Below are positions 20,541-31,642 of a stretch of 64,000 nucleotides of DNA, piece after piece. Each line of letters starts with the position of its first letter. Position 1 is the first letter of the stretch. Origin of the DNA: Oegoconia quadripuncta (taxonomy: Eukaryota; Arthropoda; Insecta; Lepidoptera; Autostichidae). The notes under the pieces are model-generated. The model was not told the origin of the DNA, made no database searches, and worked only from the letters and a program-made list of their open reading frames with translations. Both the position numbers and the translations under genes were made by a program. The stretch spans positions 33,786,778 to 33,850,777 of the forward strand of contig OX438744.1 of the NCBI GenBank assembly GCA_949316235.1. The letters run 5' to 3'.

Positions 20541-21350
20541 TATTTATTTATTTATCATTTATTGCACACAAGAAAAAAAAGACATACAGATACAACATAA
20601 TAGAGACGACACAACAGGTTCTGCTTATTTCTACAATGAAATTTCTTCCAGCAGACCTACGAAAGAGAGATATGACTGGAAGAGGCAGATAAGACGTGCA
20701 CAATCTAAAAAATGGATAAATATGATAGATAAAAAAACCTAACTGAATATAAATGTAACTACATACTAATAAGTACATAAATACATAAATAAGTACATAT
20801 TTCAATACATACGAATATAAAGTATAACATACATATAATACACGGAATAACACTATGAAATGGAAAGGTAATGTTCCTTAACTCTTTTCCTAAAGACAGC
20901 GATCGATGGACTGGCACGGATAGTGTGAGGAAGAGAATTCCACAGCCTGGCAGCATGCACAGTGAAAGAATGTGAGTAGAAGTCTGAGCGGTGAGAAGGG
21001 ATACACAGCAGAGTCCTGACATTAGAACGGCAGGGCTCATCCTGTGGCCGCGAAAAAGAAAAGCGCTCACGCAAATAAGAAGGGGAAGAAGGATTATGCA
21101 AGATATTATAGAGAAGAGAGACGACATGAGCATTCCTACGAAGACGAATCGGGAGCCACTTGAGCTGCGAACGAAGATGGGACACATGGTCGTACTTGCG
21201 CAGTCCGAAAATTAATCGTATGCACAAGTTTTGGAGACGTTCAAGTTTGTTAAGAAGCTCCTCGGTGGCGTCCAAGTAGCAAGAGTCGGCGTAGTCGAAT
21301 ATTGGGAAGATGAGAGATTGCACAAGAGTGATCTTAGTGTTTTGGGGCAA
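20541..21350 (-). mobile_element. 5'-truncated LINE, 3' third
   Basis: On the minus strand an open reverse transcriptase C-terminal frame (21350-20853) is followed by about 310 bp of 3' UTR with a CTGGAAGAAAT block and GTGCAATAAATGATAAATAA as signal and tail. The UTR block matches the lineage at 136 and 11970. The coding part is uninterrupted, so the insertion may be fairly young. Confidence 0.83.
20853..21350 (-). pseudogene. Non-LTR reverse transcriptase, C-terminal 165 residues
   Basis: The last part (thumb and C-terminal region) of the ORF2 polymerase of a Jockey/CR1-like retrotransposon, which copies the element's RNA at a nicked target. Visible features are SLIFPIFDYADSCYLD at residues 13-28, LNKLERLQNLCIR at 33-45, LKWLPIRLRR at 63-72, YNILHNPSSPSYLRERF at 81-97, and RLWNSLP with SPSIAVFRKRVKEHYL at the end. 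The catalytic fingers and palm (including the YADD box) and the endonuclease are absent, so it cannot act. The first ATG is probably not a real start but a methionine within the truncated protein. Confidence 0.85.
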
Positions 21351-23327
21351 AAAACTTTGTTTTTGTTTTAATTAAATCTATTTGGTGTAACACAACTAAC
21401 TAGCAAACTCGGTTAAAAAACCAAAGAATAAAACCACTAATTGACAATATCAACAAAGTCCAAAAATATTCAATTAAAGCAAAGCCAATGAAAGAAAGTT
21501 ATTGCAAAAGCTCTTAGTTGGTACATTAACGAATCCCATTCAAATATAGTAAAACAAAAGGAAGTATAGAGGCACATCAATCCAAAGACAATATGGCTGT
21601 GAGGAAGAGAAAAGAAAATAAAACAATGGAGGGACGCCTACGTCCATTCATCCACACATATTCTGCTTGTAGCTAGGTCGTTCGAACTTAGGCATTATAA
21701 TATTTAAATTAAGCGAATATGTAGGAAATGAATATAACATCCGTGTAATAAAAACTTTAACCGTGTAATATTTTAGTAGATTGTCGATAGATATTATGTA
21801 TATTGATGTAAATAAATTATTAACAACTGCGCATTGATTTTATTCGCTGATATGCCTCCTGTACCTATTATTTCTCACGGCATTTTAAGAGATCTTTCCA
21901 ACCATTTCAAAAATATTGTTTCATAAAATAAAAACAAAACGAACCCAATAAAGTATTTTATAAGACAAATTACTCGCAAAAACAGTTCTCAGTTTAAAGA
22001 GTGAAAGATCATTGTCATTTAACATTCCTATAGCGAATGTGAGTTTCATTCACATTATTAAAAGACGAAATGATGAATGTGTTTTATTTTTTATAAGTAT
22101 TAAGAGAAAAAAGTTTAGAAACCATACAGGTGACATTCAGAATTAAGTCTGTAAAATCATTACACTCAATAACAAATTTTGGAGGTATTAAACCTATAAG
22201 AAATTTTCAACAAGCACAATCACAGACCTGTAGGCTGGTAGACGACGAGCACATGGTTATAGAAGTAATGGAACCAGGAGTAATAGTGGGACAAAGACGA
22301 GACTACAATCAATGAACTCTCACAGCTGTGGAATTTAGTAGCGATCTGTTCAACATGTAAGAGTGACATCTCTAGAGCAGTGTCATAGCTTTAGACAACA
22401 TGGCATAAAGTACTTCGTGTATCTTTAAAAACCTCTATATTGTTTAAATGAAATTCTTTCAACATGCTCATTGTCCAGTCACAACGGAATAGCATAATAT
22501 TTTTTTATATCACTCGTCCGTCCGCAATAAAAAGATCGCAAATATCGCAATACGCCCTACATTTTTCTTTTTACGCTACAACAAATTCTCTGGAATAACG
22601 ATTGCGTTTTCCTCGAACGAAAATAAAATATAGAGCTCGTGGAAAGTAAATTAATTTACGTTTAGCAATACCAACCCTAAGTAAACATGAAGCAATATAA
22701 GTATGATTTCAAACTTTTTTAACGAACATTGAATGGCTTCATTTGCTTAATTGTCAAGTGGACAGAATTGTTTTAAAAGAACTTTGATTAGCATAATTAC
22801 TGTTTGAAAGACCAAATTTTTATCGCTCGTCTGAATTCCGAAGTTGTGATCATTCCTTAGTACAAAGAATGTAGTTTTAGTTCTACAAGTGTATATTGCA
22901 GTCAATGTCAAGATGGTAAACAATTTCTGAAAATTGGAACACCATTAGCCAATGTATGCCGTTCACAAAATCCAAATGAAAGAAGTACAATTTGCTATTT
23001 CAGAAACGTTAGCTAGGAGAAAACGTCAAACGAAGATGTAGCACCTAAGCGCAGCGCTATATCTGACATCTATTACATTGGTACAGGAAATGTATAGGTA
23101 AAAAAAACCGACTCGCGTACTAAGGATTCTTGTACAAACTTGTAGATAGATGGTTCATCCATCACGGGAATCGAGAGAGAGGTTTGACCAAAAACTTTTT
23201 TTATGTGATAAAACAAGTTTATTATTTGGTTATCTTTTCTTTTTCATTTGTTTTATTATTGGTTGTAGGATTTTTTTTTGCGCACAATTTGCTGCTAAAC
23301 CCCAAACTCAGTTTCCTATTTCAATGT
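21351..23327. other. No gene recognised; one protein-like short frame
   Basis: Long AT-rich stretch. The only item of note is an open frame at 22861-23016 on the plus strand (51 codons then TAG, no ATG at the front) with CSQCQDGKQF and VCRSQNPNE. It looks like a cysteine-bearing exon but could be chance. No repeat family identified. Confidence 0.35.
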
Positions 23328-23412
23328 TCAGGTCGGATGGAAGAGATATCTTTGTACGTTACCTATTGTTCGTACTCTGTTATTGTAATATTTTGGTGCA
23401 ATAAAGAATATA
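23328..23412 (+). mobile_element. LINE 3' tail (probable)
   Basis: GGATGGAAGAGATATCTTTG followed about 40 nt on by GGTGCAATAAAGAATATAA, the same order as in the 44046-44133 tail. Diverged; it may interrupt the dispersed repeat that continues at 23428. Confidence 0.55.
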
Positions 23413-23427
23413 ATTACAAAATTAACG

Positions 23428-23735
23428 GTTTTCGGATTTTTTCTTTAACCGGGGCTTCTTGACAAATTTCATGATTCTAGCTCATATTTATTTGCGAGTT
23501 TCAAACTGTACAGCAAAATGGCCGCATTTTGTAATTGCGTTGACTTCGAAGCTTGATGTTTTTTTCAGCTCCAGAAGATCGCAGACCTCAGTACTGATAT
23601 TAATTCCAACTTGATACCTCCTCGCGTTTCGGAGAAAAAGGGTCTTAACAGACGATAGAGGAACACCGAGATGCTCCTATCACTTCGTATATAATTTCTT
23701 CGTATCTCCTTTTTCCTTATGAAACGGAACCCTAA
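23428..23735. repeat. Dispersed repeat (AAGCCCCGGTTAAAG type)
   Basis: Read on the minus strand it contains GGGTTCCGTTTCATAAGG, GCGATCTTCTGGAGCTG and TCAAGAAGCCCCGGTTAAAG. From memory this resembles a high-copy lepidopteran repeat; no second copy is in this window, so the call rests on recall. Confidence 0.4.
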
Positions 23736-25007
23736 AATCAATACTTATAGTGTTTTTTTCTATTTTTATCATTGCTATTATTGTTATCAATATTTATTAT
23801 AGGGGCAGAGAAACGTTTGTTTTGTAAGACTCTATTGAGATGTGAACAAGGATGTGTGGATGAGGATAGAAATTTCTTGTTATGCACAATAAGCGTTTGA
23901 CCCCAGATGTAATGCCATGCTTACCATTGATATATCTCAATTTCTTGCGAGTATGATTTCTCCGATCAGTGAGACACTAGGAACGAAATCTAATAGAGAT
24001 AGTGATTCATAACAAATCTAAAGAAATACATTTTTGAGAAAGCGAAAGATGATAATGGTCCAAGAAATCCTGACTTGTTAAAGAAAATTTAGCTACAGAT
24101 TTTAAAAACAGATAAAAAACAAAATATTACTTCAATGAAGCTGTTGCAGCCGTTACTGAAAATCAACTACTACCGATGGACATCATCAGATCTGAAAGCC
24201 TTAGTATGAACTATTCCTGGCAATCTTTGCAACAAATTAACCGACAAACTTTCCAACATTTTGAATTTGATTCGTTCGTTCTTTCAGTGATGTTACAGAA
24301 GTCTGCATCTACACCAGCATGTGTTTCAATCTCCACCCCCGCCTCCACAATTTCCTTTTCTGTTCTATTCAAAACGAGCACTAGGTAAATTTTAATTAAC
24401 CGCCCTTCATTAATATTGAGACTATAAGCTTTTGTGATATAATCAAGGAGAGAAAGCATTTTGCTTGTTACGTTATCAATAGAATTAATTATGGGGCTCG
24501 ACGTCAACGGTTGTTTATTGTTTTATTTAACTGTTCTGTTGGGAACGCATTGTCCCATGAACTCGTTTGGAGCATGCTGCTCAAAGAGGTCCATTAAAGG
24601 ATTAAAAAGGCACGAGTTGCATTCTTTCGCTCTTTTGTTGAGATTTAATGTTGATATTTCTACCCACGCCAATGTTCACCAGAAATTTTAAAGCTACCTA
24701 AACGCTTACAACTAGTCTAGATAGAATTCATGTAAAAATTTCTTTGAGGAGACATAAACTGTAGAGTCTTAGAACTGTAAAGTCCCTAAAAGCTATCATA
24801 ATATTTGAAAAAATTGCCAACATCTAAGCTTATAAAATATATAGATGTTAAAAATAAAAGGATAAAGGATGGAACAGATCGGTGACCTGAAAATGGCGGT
24901 CGGAAGCACGGATCAGAAAAAAAAGGACTCCGTCCGCCTAATTAAACAGTTGAACACCCATGGACTGTGTGCGGATACAAAATAAAATGAACCACATTTT
25001 TAAATGT
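23736..25007. other. No gene recognised
   Basis: The opposing frames at 24176-24388 (+) and 24211-24507 (-, 98 codons) overlap. The minus one is rich in Glu, Asn and Cys near its end but shows no known domain. Confidence 0.35.
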
Positions 25008-25175
25008 TTCATCAACTTATCCTACAATGCTGGACATAGGCCACTACTGAACCACATCACTGAACCCGATTTTCGATTTTCTGTTTCCGCACTTACTGCT
25101 AACCACGTTGGGCAGATCGTCGTATCATCTAACAAGTGGGCGTGCCTATCTACGTTCGTCGAGACGTGGTCACAA
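25008..25175 (-). pseudogene. RTE-type LINE 3' remnant, much decayed
   Basis: Minus-strand reading near the end gives GSVVAYVQHCRIS-stop, comparable to the LGEAYVQQW ending of RTE proteins. Upstream, GTPTC.MIRRSAQRG echoes GRP..RW.DDL..AAG. Many stops. Confidence 0.4.
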
Positions 25176-26091
25176 CTCGTTTTCCGCAACGGTTATCGGT
25201 TCTGCAACCGATGTAATCAATGCTCTACTCTAGTTATCTGACGAATCATCTCATTTCTGAAATTCATTTAGAGGAAGTTCGATTTTCACAGCGCTCTAAG
25301 CGACTGATTGAACTAGGGATGGCCATTACTGGTACTTTTTAAATCCCGACGAAAAACGACTAGTGTTGTGTTTGATGGCGTTGTGAGTGTCCAGTCTTTC
25401 AGAACAATTTCTTTTTTATTAATCGAGAAGGATCGGTTAAGCTATTTCCAAGATATTTAGCTTTTACCAGCACAGTTAGTTGCCATATTCGTATGATAAC
25501 ATAGCCTTTTCGGAGGTCTCCAAGCTTTGTGGTATCGGTATACGAAAATTTCAAGCATCTTTTCACATCCCAGCCATTTAAAAAGTTATCGGAAAAGATA
25601 CTTCAACTTGAAGAGAGGTGTGTAGCCATTAAGTGGGTAAACTTACTTTGAATGCTTCACCTGCGAACTTAGCAAAGTATGTTCTTTCTGGTCTATACCA
25701 TCATCATCACCTACATTACGTCCTCTCTCAATATAGGCCTCCATAGCATATCGGGATTCGGAAAGCAGCTTGTCCATTTATAACGCTACGCTACGCTTCG
25801 AGAAAGTCAAAGAGGCTGATGGATGATATCAAAGAAATATTTACAAAACTATATCCACAAATATGTATAAATATTATGATTGAAACGTTAATAGTTGGGC
25901 AGCAAGCCATCCAATATATCAGTCATTTGGCAGTATTTTACTTGGCACTCATTTAATAATAACGAGTAACTTATAAATGTGATTATTATTGCAGCCAACA
26001 ATACATGGCCTCCATTTTCTTTAATGAAAGACCTTGATTTGTAGCTAAGTTAGGAGTTTTGATGCCTATACAATTTTTTTTATATGTCATC
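25176..26091. other. Mostly unassigned; RTE-like tail scrap
   Basis: At 25690-25760 the plus strand reads ATATAGGCCTCCATAGC after ACGTCC, the reverse of an RTE-type C-terminal end. Nothing else is recognisable. Confidence 0.35.
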
Positions 26092-26250
26092 ATTATACGT
26101 TCTCGCTGTTGGGGCAGTCTTCTATCGATAGAAGAGAATATGGGCCCTTAATCTACCGCATGGCCTAGTGCGGATTGGTCGATTTTTGTCAGACACCGGT
26201 CAGTGTTTTAAAACCGCGCTCGTAAACCACCAACTGGGCTTGCGGTACCG
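26092..26250 (-). mobile_element. 5S-SINE tail, decayed copy
   Basis: The minus strand shows CAATCCGCACTAGGCC, GCGGTAGATTAAGGGCCCAT and GCCCCAACAGCG in the same order as the 4058-4297 element. The 5S head is lost or unrecognisable. Confidence 0.65.
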
Positions 26251-26360
26251 ACTATTTAACGTGCTCTCCGAAGAAGGGAAATATTAAATACACATTTTCT
26301 ATGAATAAAAAAAAAAATATTTACAGTAATAAGAAAATATGAAGACAGATGTCACAACCG

Positions 26361-26774
26361 TCAGCGGGATGAGTGTCGAGAATAGGTGGCCAGTATACGA
26401 CAGTCCTCCGCCGCTTTTCCTGACTGCCCAACTCCCGGAGCCGGTAGCAGTTGCTCAAGGTGCCTGCGCCACACAACGCCATCATCGATTTGCACCTCAT
26501 AATGCAGTCGGCCCAGCCGGCGCACTATAGTGCCGAACTCCCATTTTCATTTGTGGTCGGAGTAGGCTCTGGCCTGGATTCGGTCTCCTACAGAGAAAGA
26601 TCTGATGGAAGGCGGTGTGCTGTGGGTTCTCAATGTAGTCGGGGCGGATGGATATCTGAACATGACGTGCAACTTAGTTCGAACATCCCGCCTGAACATT
26701 AATCCATAGGGTGTTTGGCCGTTCTGGATAGGGGTGCGTCTAAGCCGGGACTTCAGGATAAACAGCTTCACCAC
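26361..26774 (-). pseudogene. Gypsy integrase C-terminal fragment
   Basis: Reading from 26774, residues 15-32 (PIQNGQTPYGLMFRRDVR) match the TP..LMFGR..R motif after the integrase core. FSVGDRIQARAY, KWEFGTIVRRLGRLHY and VWRRHLEQLLP match the C-terminal GPY/F-type region of Ty3/Gypsy integrases. An in-frame TGA at 26547-26549 and the missing catalytic core make it non-functional. The frame ends at 26361 inside the LTR-like repeat. Confidence 0.72.
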
Positions 26775-26803
26775 GACGGGGAGAGTGGTGATATTACAGA
26801 TAA

Positions 26804-27082
26804 CACTTCTGACGAGGTTAGTTCTTGGATAGGTAGAATTTTCTTGAGTATGTTTCCTGTCGTATACTGGCCACCTTTACTCGACACTCATCCCATCCTC
26901 GTCGCCAATTTATTAAATACACATTTTCTATGAATAATAGGTATATATACGGTAATAACAAAATATGAAGACAGATGTCACAACCGTCAGCGGGATGAGT
27001 GTCGAGTATAGGTGGCCAGTATACGACAGGAAACATACTCAAGAAAATTCTACCTATCCAAGAACTAACCTTGTCAGAAGTG
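26804..27082. repeat. 91-bp inverted repeat with 97-nt spacer
   Basis: Arms 26804-26894 and 26992-27082 are near-perfect inverted copies (CACTTCTGACGAGGTTAGTT against its reverse, through the GGATAGGTAGAATTTTCTTG core). Arm 2 overlaps the right-hand direct repeat of the Gypsy relic. Confidence 0.85.
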
Positions 27083-28539
27083 CCGTAAATTCGCTAATCA
27101 AAAACGAATAGCCAAGGCGCCACGAGTGCTTCTATACGATTCCCGACAAAGCATAGGAAAAAAAGGATAAGGGAAACTGAAATTGCTGGCAACACATCTG
27201 TAACCCCTGTATTTGAGTCGACAACAGTTTCTTGAAATTACAGCGATTAATCCCAATCGCTCCATTGTCATCACATGTCATAAAAAAGCATTCGCGTCTC
27301 AAATTCAAAATTCATTCGCGACCACCCAATACATGCACCAATGCCCAAAAAGATATCAAGACGCGGCGCAAGCGCAACGAGTGTCGGATGCGCGGTCCTG
27401 TCCAACCCGGAACCGGTTCCTCACATTTCTCTCTCCTGTGTCCGCCTACACTGAACGTTGCTGAGCCATTACACTGTCTGTGATTATGACCGTTGCTGCT
27501 TTGAAACTAGAATCGAGATACTTATTGCTGTTAGTTTAAATTTCAATCAGGAAAGTTATTGTAAAACTCCCGTACTTAGACTTCCCCAAGGATCTACTAG
27601 GCTTACTAATTCTTAATTCCTTTTGATTATTCTAAAATTTAAAACAATATTACTTTCATGCAAATTTTGAGTAGTTTGATTAGTTTAAATGAATGATCAC
27701 TTGCACAACTAGACTACGAGTACTACAGTTTATATGTTTTACGGACAGTTAACCAGAGGGAATGGCACAGCAAAGGTCGCAGTGACTGTAGTGAATGATG
27801 TCAGCCCTCCATTCTTCGAAATAATAATAAGACTTAAGACAAGGTCTCGGCAGCTAAGCCTTACGTAATAATAGAATTCCATCAAGAACCTAACATATCA
27901 TATAAAATCTGTCTCCAAAGTATAAAAACAGGATTTTCCTGCAACGCAAACTAGCATAGATATTCACAAATTACCGATAACACGGTGTTTTTTTATTATA
28001 TTTTTCATATGTATACATTTTTTTTATAATTTGAGGCTTAAACCATGTGTGTCATAAATTATTATAAAATAACATGTAGATTGGTGACTTAGTATTTTAG
28101 TGCAAGGATTGAATAATTATAGGATTGCGGGATATTCGGGAAACATCTTAATACACTTATGCATGATTCCAATGTTGTAAATGTTATCCCACGTTTACAA
28201 TATTAGGACACTCCCCCGTATTCGAGACGATTGGCCGCCTTAAACATGCTCCCATTCGAATAGTCTGCCAAACACCTTTCTGCGGCCTGGTTTACAAATG
28301 TAAAACGACGCCATATAGATCAATCCAATAAGGTAAACGAGCTGAAATCTGGAAGTTTTAAGAGCTTTCTGTGTTGCTAAGTATAGAAATGATAATATTT
28401 CAAAAGACATCAATATAGATAATAAAAAAAAAACATTCTTAACTTCTGCGCTTAATAGCGACCTTCGGCACTTTTCCATTACCGTGTCCTCACCTGTTTA
28501 TCTTATTAGGTTGTCAAGAAGAGCATTCCTTCCAAATGC
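27083..28539. other. No gene recognised
   Basis: Two overlapping 83-codon plus frames at 27213-27483 have no domain. The rest is AT-rich with a T-rich run at 28018. Confidence 0.4.
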
Positions 28540-28742
28540 TTCAAAGATTAGTCTAGTGGACAGAGCGTGCCTGCCTTCGCAAACGATGGTAACAGGTTCG
28601 AATCCCGCTCACCAAGCCCCCTTAGCTTTACGTGTGATGAATACGACCATTTATTTATGTTTATAGAATGATTTATGTATGTTTGTTTACACCATAGCAT
28701 CATAGCACAGGGTTTGCCCAGTTTAATATTGGATAATAAATA
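28540..28742 (+). mobile_element. tRNA-derived SINE, family C (diverged)
   Basis: AGATTAGTCTAGTGGACAG (A-box side), GGTTCGAATCCCGCTC (B box), GTGATGAATACGACCATTTA body, then a CAGGGTTTGCCCAGTTT block and a (TAAA)n tail that meets the tail of the next copy. Confidence 0.75.
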
Positions 28743-28978
28743 AATAAATAATAAATATTTCGGACACTTACACCAATCATCTAGTCCCAAACTAAGCAAA
28801 GCTTGTACTATGGATACTAGATAATGGATAAACATACATAAATATTAATATAAACATCCATGACTCAGGAATAAATGTTCATATTCATTACACAAACATT
28901 TACCCGTCGCTGGATTCGAATCCGCAACCGTTGGTTTCGCTGACAGGGTCACTATCCACTACACCAATCGGTCATCAG
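28743..28978 (-). mobile_element. tRNA-derived SINE, family C
   Basis: Minus-strand copy: tail side CACCAATCATCTAGTCCCAA, AAGCAAAGCTTGTACTATGG, then head with GGATTCGAATCCGCAACCG and CACTATCCACTACACCAATC. It is joined tail-to-tail with the preceding copy. Confidence 0.83.
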
Positions 28979-29697
28979 GAGGTGTAATTGTCTAAAAATA
29001 TTTATTAAATTAAATCCCATAAATCCATTTCAATTACAACGAATCTATAGCTTGCATGTGAATCTCAACAACCGGTTACAGATTGTAATCTGGAGATCAG
29101 ATTACTTATACGACATGATTAGACGCAGTTAGCTGAGTCACTGCTATATTGGCTCCGGACGGATTACCAGACCAGTCTACCCACGCCGGAGCCCGCGGCA
29201 TCACTTGGCCAAGGCGGCTATTTGCTTAATACCTGTTATGTTCGAACCCCGCTTAAGTGAACTGAGGAATCAACTTGTCCATATAGATAGCATCTACCTC
29301 CTATCGGAAACTGAGGAAACTAATACGTTAACTGGTATTTTAAAACTGAGAAAACTTTAACAGGACCAGAGATTACAGTGGCTATTACCTAGTTTTCCTC
29401 AAAGATAAGGTTCAGACTAACAATAAACTTTAAGTGCCCACTAAAATGACAAAAGGTGAAGGTCGATAATATTACCGCTTCGCGACACCTAAACCAAAGC
29501 ACTGCATTATCATAGAGCGTGTTTCTTTCAGAGGCAGTATGGGGAAATCCGAAACCGTATGACATACAAGGAAAATGTCATAGGCACTCTTAGTTCTATT
29601 TTGTGAGTGGTGAGTTGTCCTTAAGAAATAAAGAAATGGCAAGATGTATTATGTGGAACGTCTCAGTTACACATAAGTATCAATTCATTATTTAATT
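28979..29697. other. No gene recognised
   Basis: A weak tRNA-like stretch at 29195-29260 (GGCCAAGGCGG ... GTTCGAACCCCGC) could be another SINE head. Nothing else. Confidence 0.35.
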
Positions 29698-30042
29698 GAC
29701 GACCGATTGGTGTAGGGGATAGTGACCCTGTCAGAGAAACCAACGGTTGCGGGTTCTAATCCCGCGAGGGGTAAATGTTTGTGTGATGAATACAACCATT
29801 TATTCCCGAGTCATGGATGTTTTTTTTTTTTTTTTTTTTAAATTAGAATGGGATCGCTCTTGACCTTATCTATCTATCTAATGTTTGTTTGAAATGTTTA
29901 TCTAAATATTTATGTATGTTTATCCATTATCTAGTTTCCATAGCACAAGCTTTGCTTAGTTTGGTGACTAGATGATTGGTGTAAGTGTCTGAAATATTTA
30001 TTTATTATTGTTATTTATTTTATTATTTATTGTAGACGAAAA
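29698..30042 (+). mobile_element. tRNA-derived SINE, family C, fullest copy
   Basis: Head CGATTGGTGTAGGGGATAG and GCGGGTTCTAATCCCGC, GATGAATACAACCATTTATT body, a T21 tract at 29819-29840 and a (TATC)n-like stretch (29866-29880) that may be a small inserted retroelement tail, then TTATCCATTATCTAGTTTCC, AAGCTTTGCTTAGTTTGG and a (TTTA)n tail. Confidence 0.82.
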
Positions 30043-30295
30043 ATTTGGACAACAGAAGTTGGTCAAATTATTTGCCAATAACTAACTGTGGCTAATTTGA
30101 TCCTGTAAAGATATAAGGGTATCTAATATAGTTTCCCTTTAACTAATAACGCTTTTACTGAATCCAGTTTAAAAAAAAACACACCGTATATATCACTGCA
30201 AGGATATTTTCCTTGTTAAGTATTGTTAAGATTGTATCCGGATATAGGCAGGTACATATTGTAGTTCACATTTGGGACGAGGTTAAGACTCTATA

Positions 30296-30361
30296 TACCG
30301 GATGAGTTTTTTTTACCGTAAGGAAAAAAATAGGGCATAATTAGGTAAGTGAAATAGAAGG
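30296..30361 (+). repeat. TACCGG MITE, solo left arm (M3)
   Basis: TACCGGATGAGTTTTTTTTA up to GTGAAATAGAAG, the whole length of one TIR. It stops abruptly at a (GTTT)n run, beyond which the duplicated segment begins. Confidence 0.72.
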
Positions 30362-30369
30362 TTTGTTTG

Positions 30370-30536
30370 TTTGTAATAGAAATTTGGTATAGTTGAGGGA
30401 AAAGTTGGCGAGAAGCTTCGGAAGTGTAGTTAAAGTTTTCGATTTGCGTGACTTTTAAAAGGCTAAACGATAAATAAAAATAAAAAAAAACAATAAAGAT
30501 TATCAATATGAAAGCTTATCAGGTGCCAAGAATACC
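30370..30536 (-). repeat. Segment duplicated with a MITE (partner 18196-18369)
   Basis: Inverted partner of 18196-18369 with scattered substitutions and small indels. It abuts MITE M4 at the same internal position as its partner abuts M1. Confidence 0.72.
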
Positions 30537-30538
30537 TA

Positions 30539-30870
30539 TACCGGATGAGCTTTTTCACCGTAAGTCAAAAAATAGGACATATTAGGTAAGTGAAATAGAA
30601 CTTATCGGCATAGGTAGTTTAATTATTTTTTTTCAAAACCATCATCGAATTAAGGGTTAATTGTGTCATTTGACGGTCGCGTTTGTAGTATACCACATAA
30701 TGACATCACTAAATTAAATAAATAAAGAAAACTTGGAGAAAATATGAGTTACTAATCCCGCCAGTCGCATATCAAACACGTGCAAGCGCGGGCGTTTTTT
30801 ACCCAATATCTTCTATTTTACTTACCTAATATGCCCTATCTTTTCCTTACGGTAAAAAAACTCACCGGTA
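30539..30870. mobile_element. TACCGG MITE, copy M4
   Basis: 332 bp, ends TACCGGATGAGCTTTTTCAC and (minus) TACCGGTGAGTTTTTTTACC, with TA on both sides. In its left part (TTATCGGCATAGGTAGTTTA) it is closest to M1, in keeping with a shared duplication. Confidence 0.8.
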
Positions 30871-30921
30871 TATATACAGCTTTGCCTTAGATCATTATAA
30901 GATGGAATTGTATACCACAAC

Positions 30922-31087
30922 TTAATGTTAATAGCATTGTTGTGTTCCGGTTGTCAGAGATAAGATAGCCAGTCCCCCAAATGTGTTGGGGTTTCCGGGT
31001 CAGTACGCTTCCACCTTTGACCTCATATTCACTTAACATCAGGTGTGATTGAGGTCAAGTACCAACCCGTTGGGCATAAAAAAAAAA
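30922..31087 (+). mobile_element. tRNA-derived SINE, family B, 5'-truncated
   Basis: Starts at AATGTTAATAGCATTGTTGT and runs through GTTGTCAGAGATAAGATAGC, the CTTCCACCTTTGACCTCAT block and AACATCAGGTGTGATTGAGG to GGGCATAAAAAAAAAA. The tRNA head is missing. Confidence 0.85.
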
Positions 31088-31189
31088 CTCCTTTTCTGTT
31101 TAAACTGATCCAATTGTTTTTTTTTTGGCCGATTGTGTACCCATAAGGGTCCTAAGAGTTTACGATCTGCAGCCGTACTACGAAAATAT

Positions 31190-31310
31190 TTTTATATATA
31201 AACACCATGACTCGAGAGTAAATGTTCGTATTCATCACACAAACATTTGTCCCTTACGGGTTCGAACCCGCAACCGATGGTTTCCCTGACAGGGAAACCA
31301 TCTAGTAAAG
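31190..31310 (-). mobile_element. tRNA-derived SINE, family C, head part
   Basis: ACGGGTTCGAACCCGCAACC (B box hairpin) with CATGACTCGAGAGTAAATGT body, on the minus strand. The A-box side has a palindromic change (GGTTTCCCTGACAGGGAAACC). Confidence 0.75.
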
Positions 31311-31642
31311 GGTGTTGCGAAAAAAAGGTCTTGACGAACAGATACTACAAAATAATCCTATAAGGTTTCCTTAGAAGTACGAAATCCTAAAACGACTACA
31401 ATTTGCTGTCATTATTACTAACTGTTAAGTAAGACGAGAATTTAGTATTGTGTCGATGTAAATTTTCAACTTACTTTTATTGGTTCAATAGATCTGCGTA
31501 CTCCACTGGCAGTCTGGCACAAATCAATAAACTGATACGTACCTATTCCTCTACTGATTAAATACTACACTCTACATGGAAACCGCATCGTCATCGAGAT
31601 GACATGTGTTTGTATTCGAGAGTATATTACGATTTTTGCGCT
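31311..31642. other. No gene recognised
   Basis: No repeat or coding signal recognised. Confidence 0.35.

Larger units (their letters stand above)
26282..27082 (-). mobile_element. Collapsed Gypsy-type LTR retrotransposon
   Basis: Direct repeats 26282-26403 and 26911-27029 flank an integrase C-terminal fragment, as expected for remnants of two LTRs around an almost fully deleted interior. An extra LTR-related piece (26804-26894) lies inverted to 26992-27082. Gag, protease, reverse transcriptase and the integrase core are absent. The LTR reading is inferred from position and repeat structure. Confidence 0.65.

Noticed and set aside
20991..21215. Plus-strand frame opposite the LINE
   Set aside because: Antisense shadow of the reverse transcriptase C-terminus at 20853-21350.
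26547..26702. Plus-strand frames over the Gypsy relic (26339-26702) as genes
   Set aside because: They are shadows of the minus-strand integrase fragment, which has clear family motifs.
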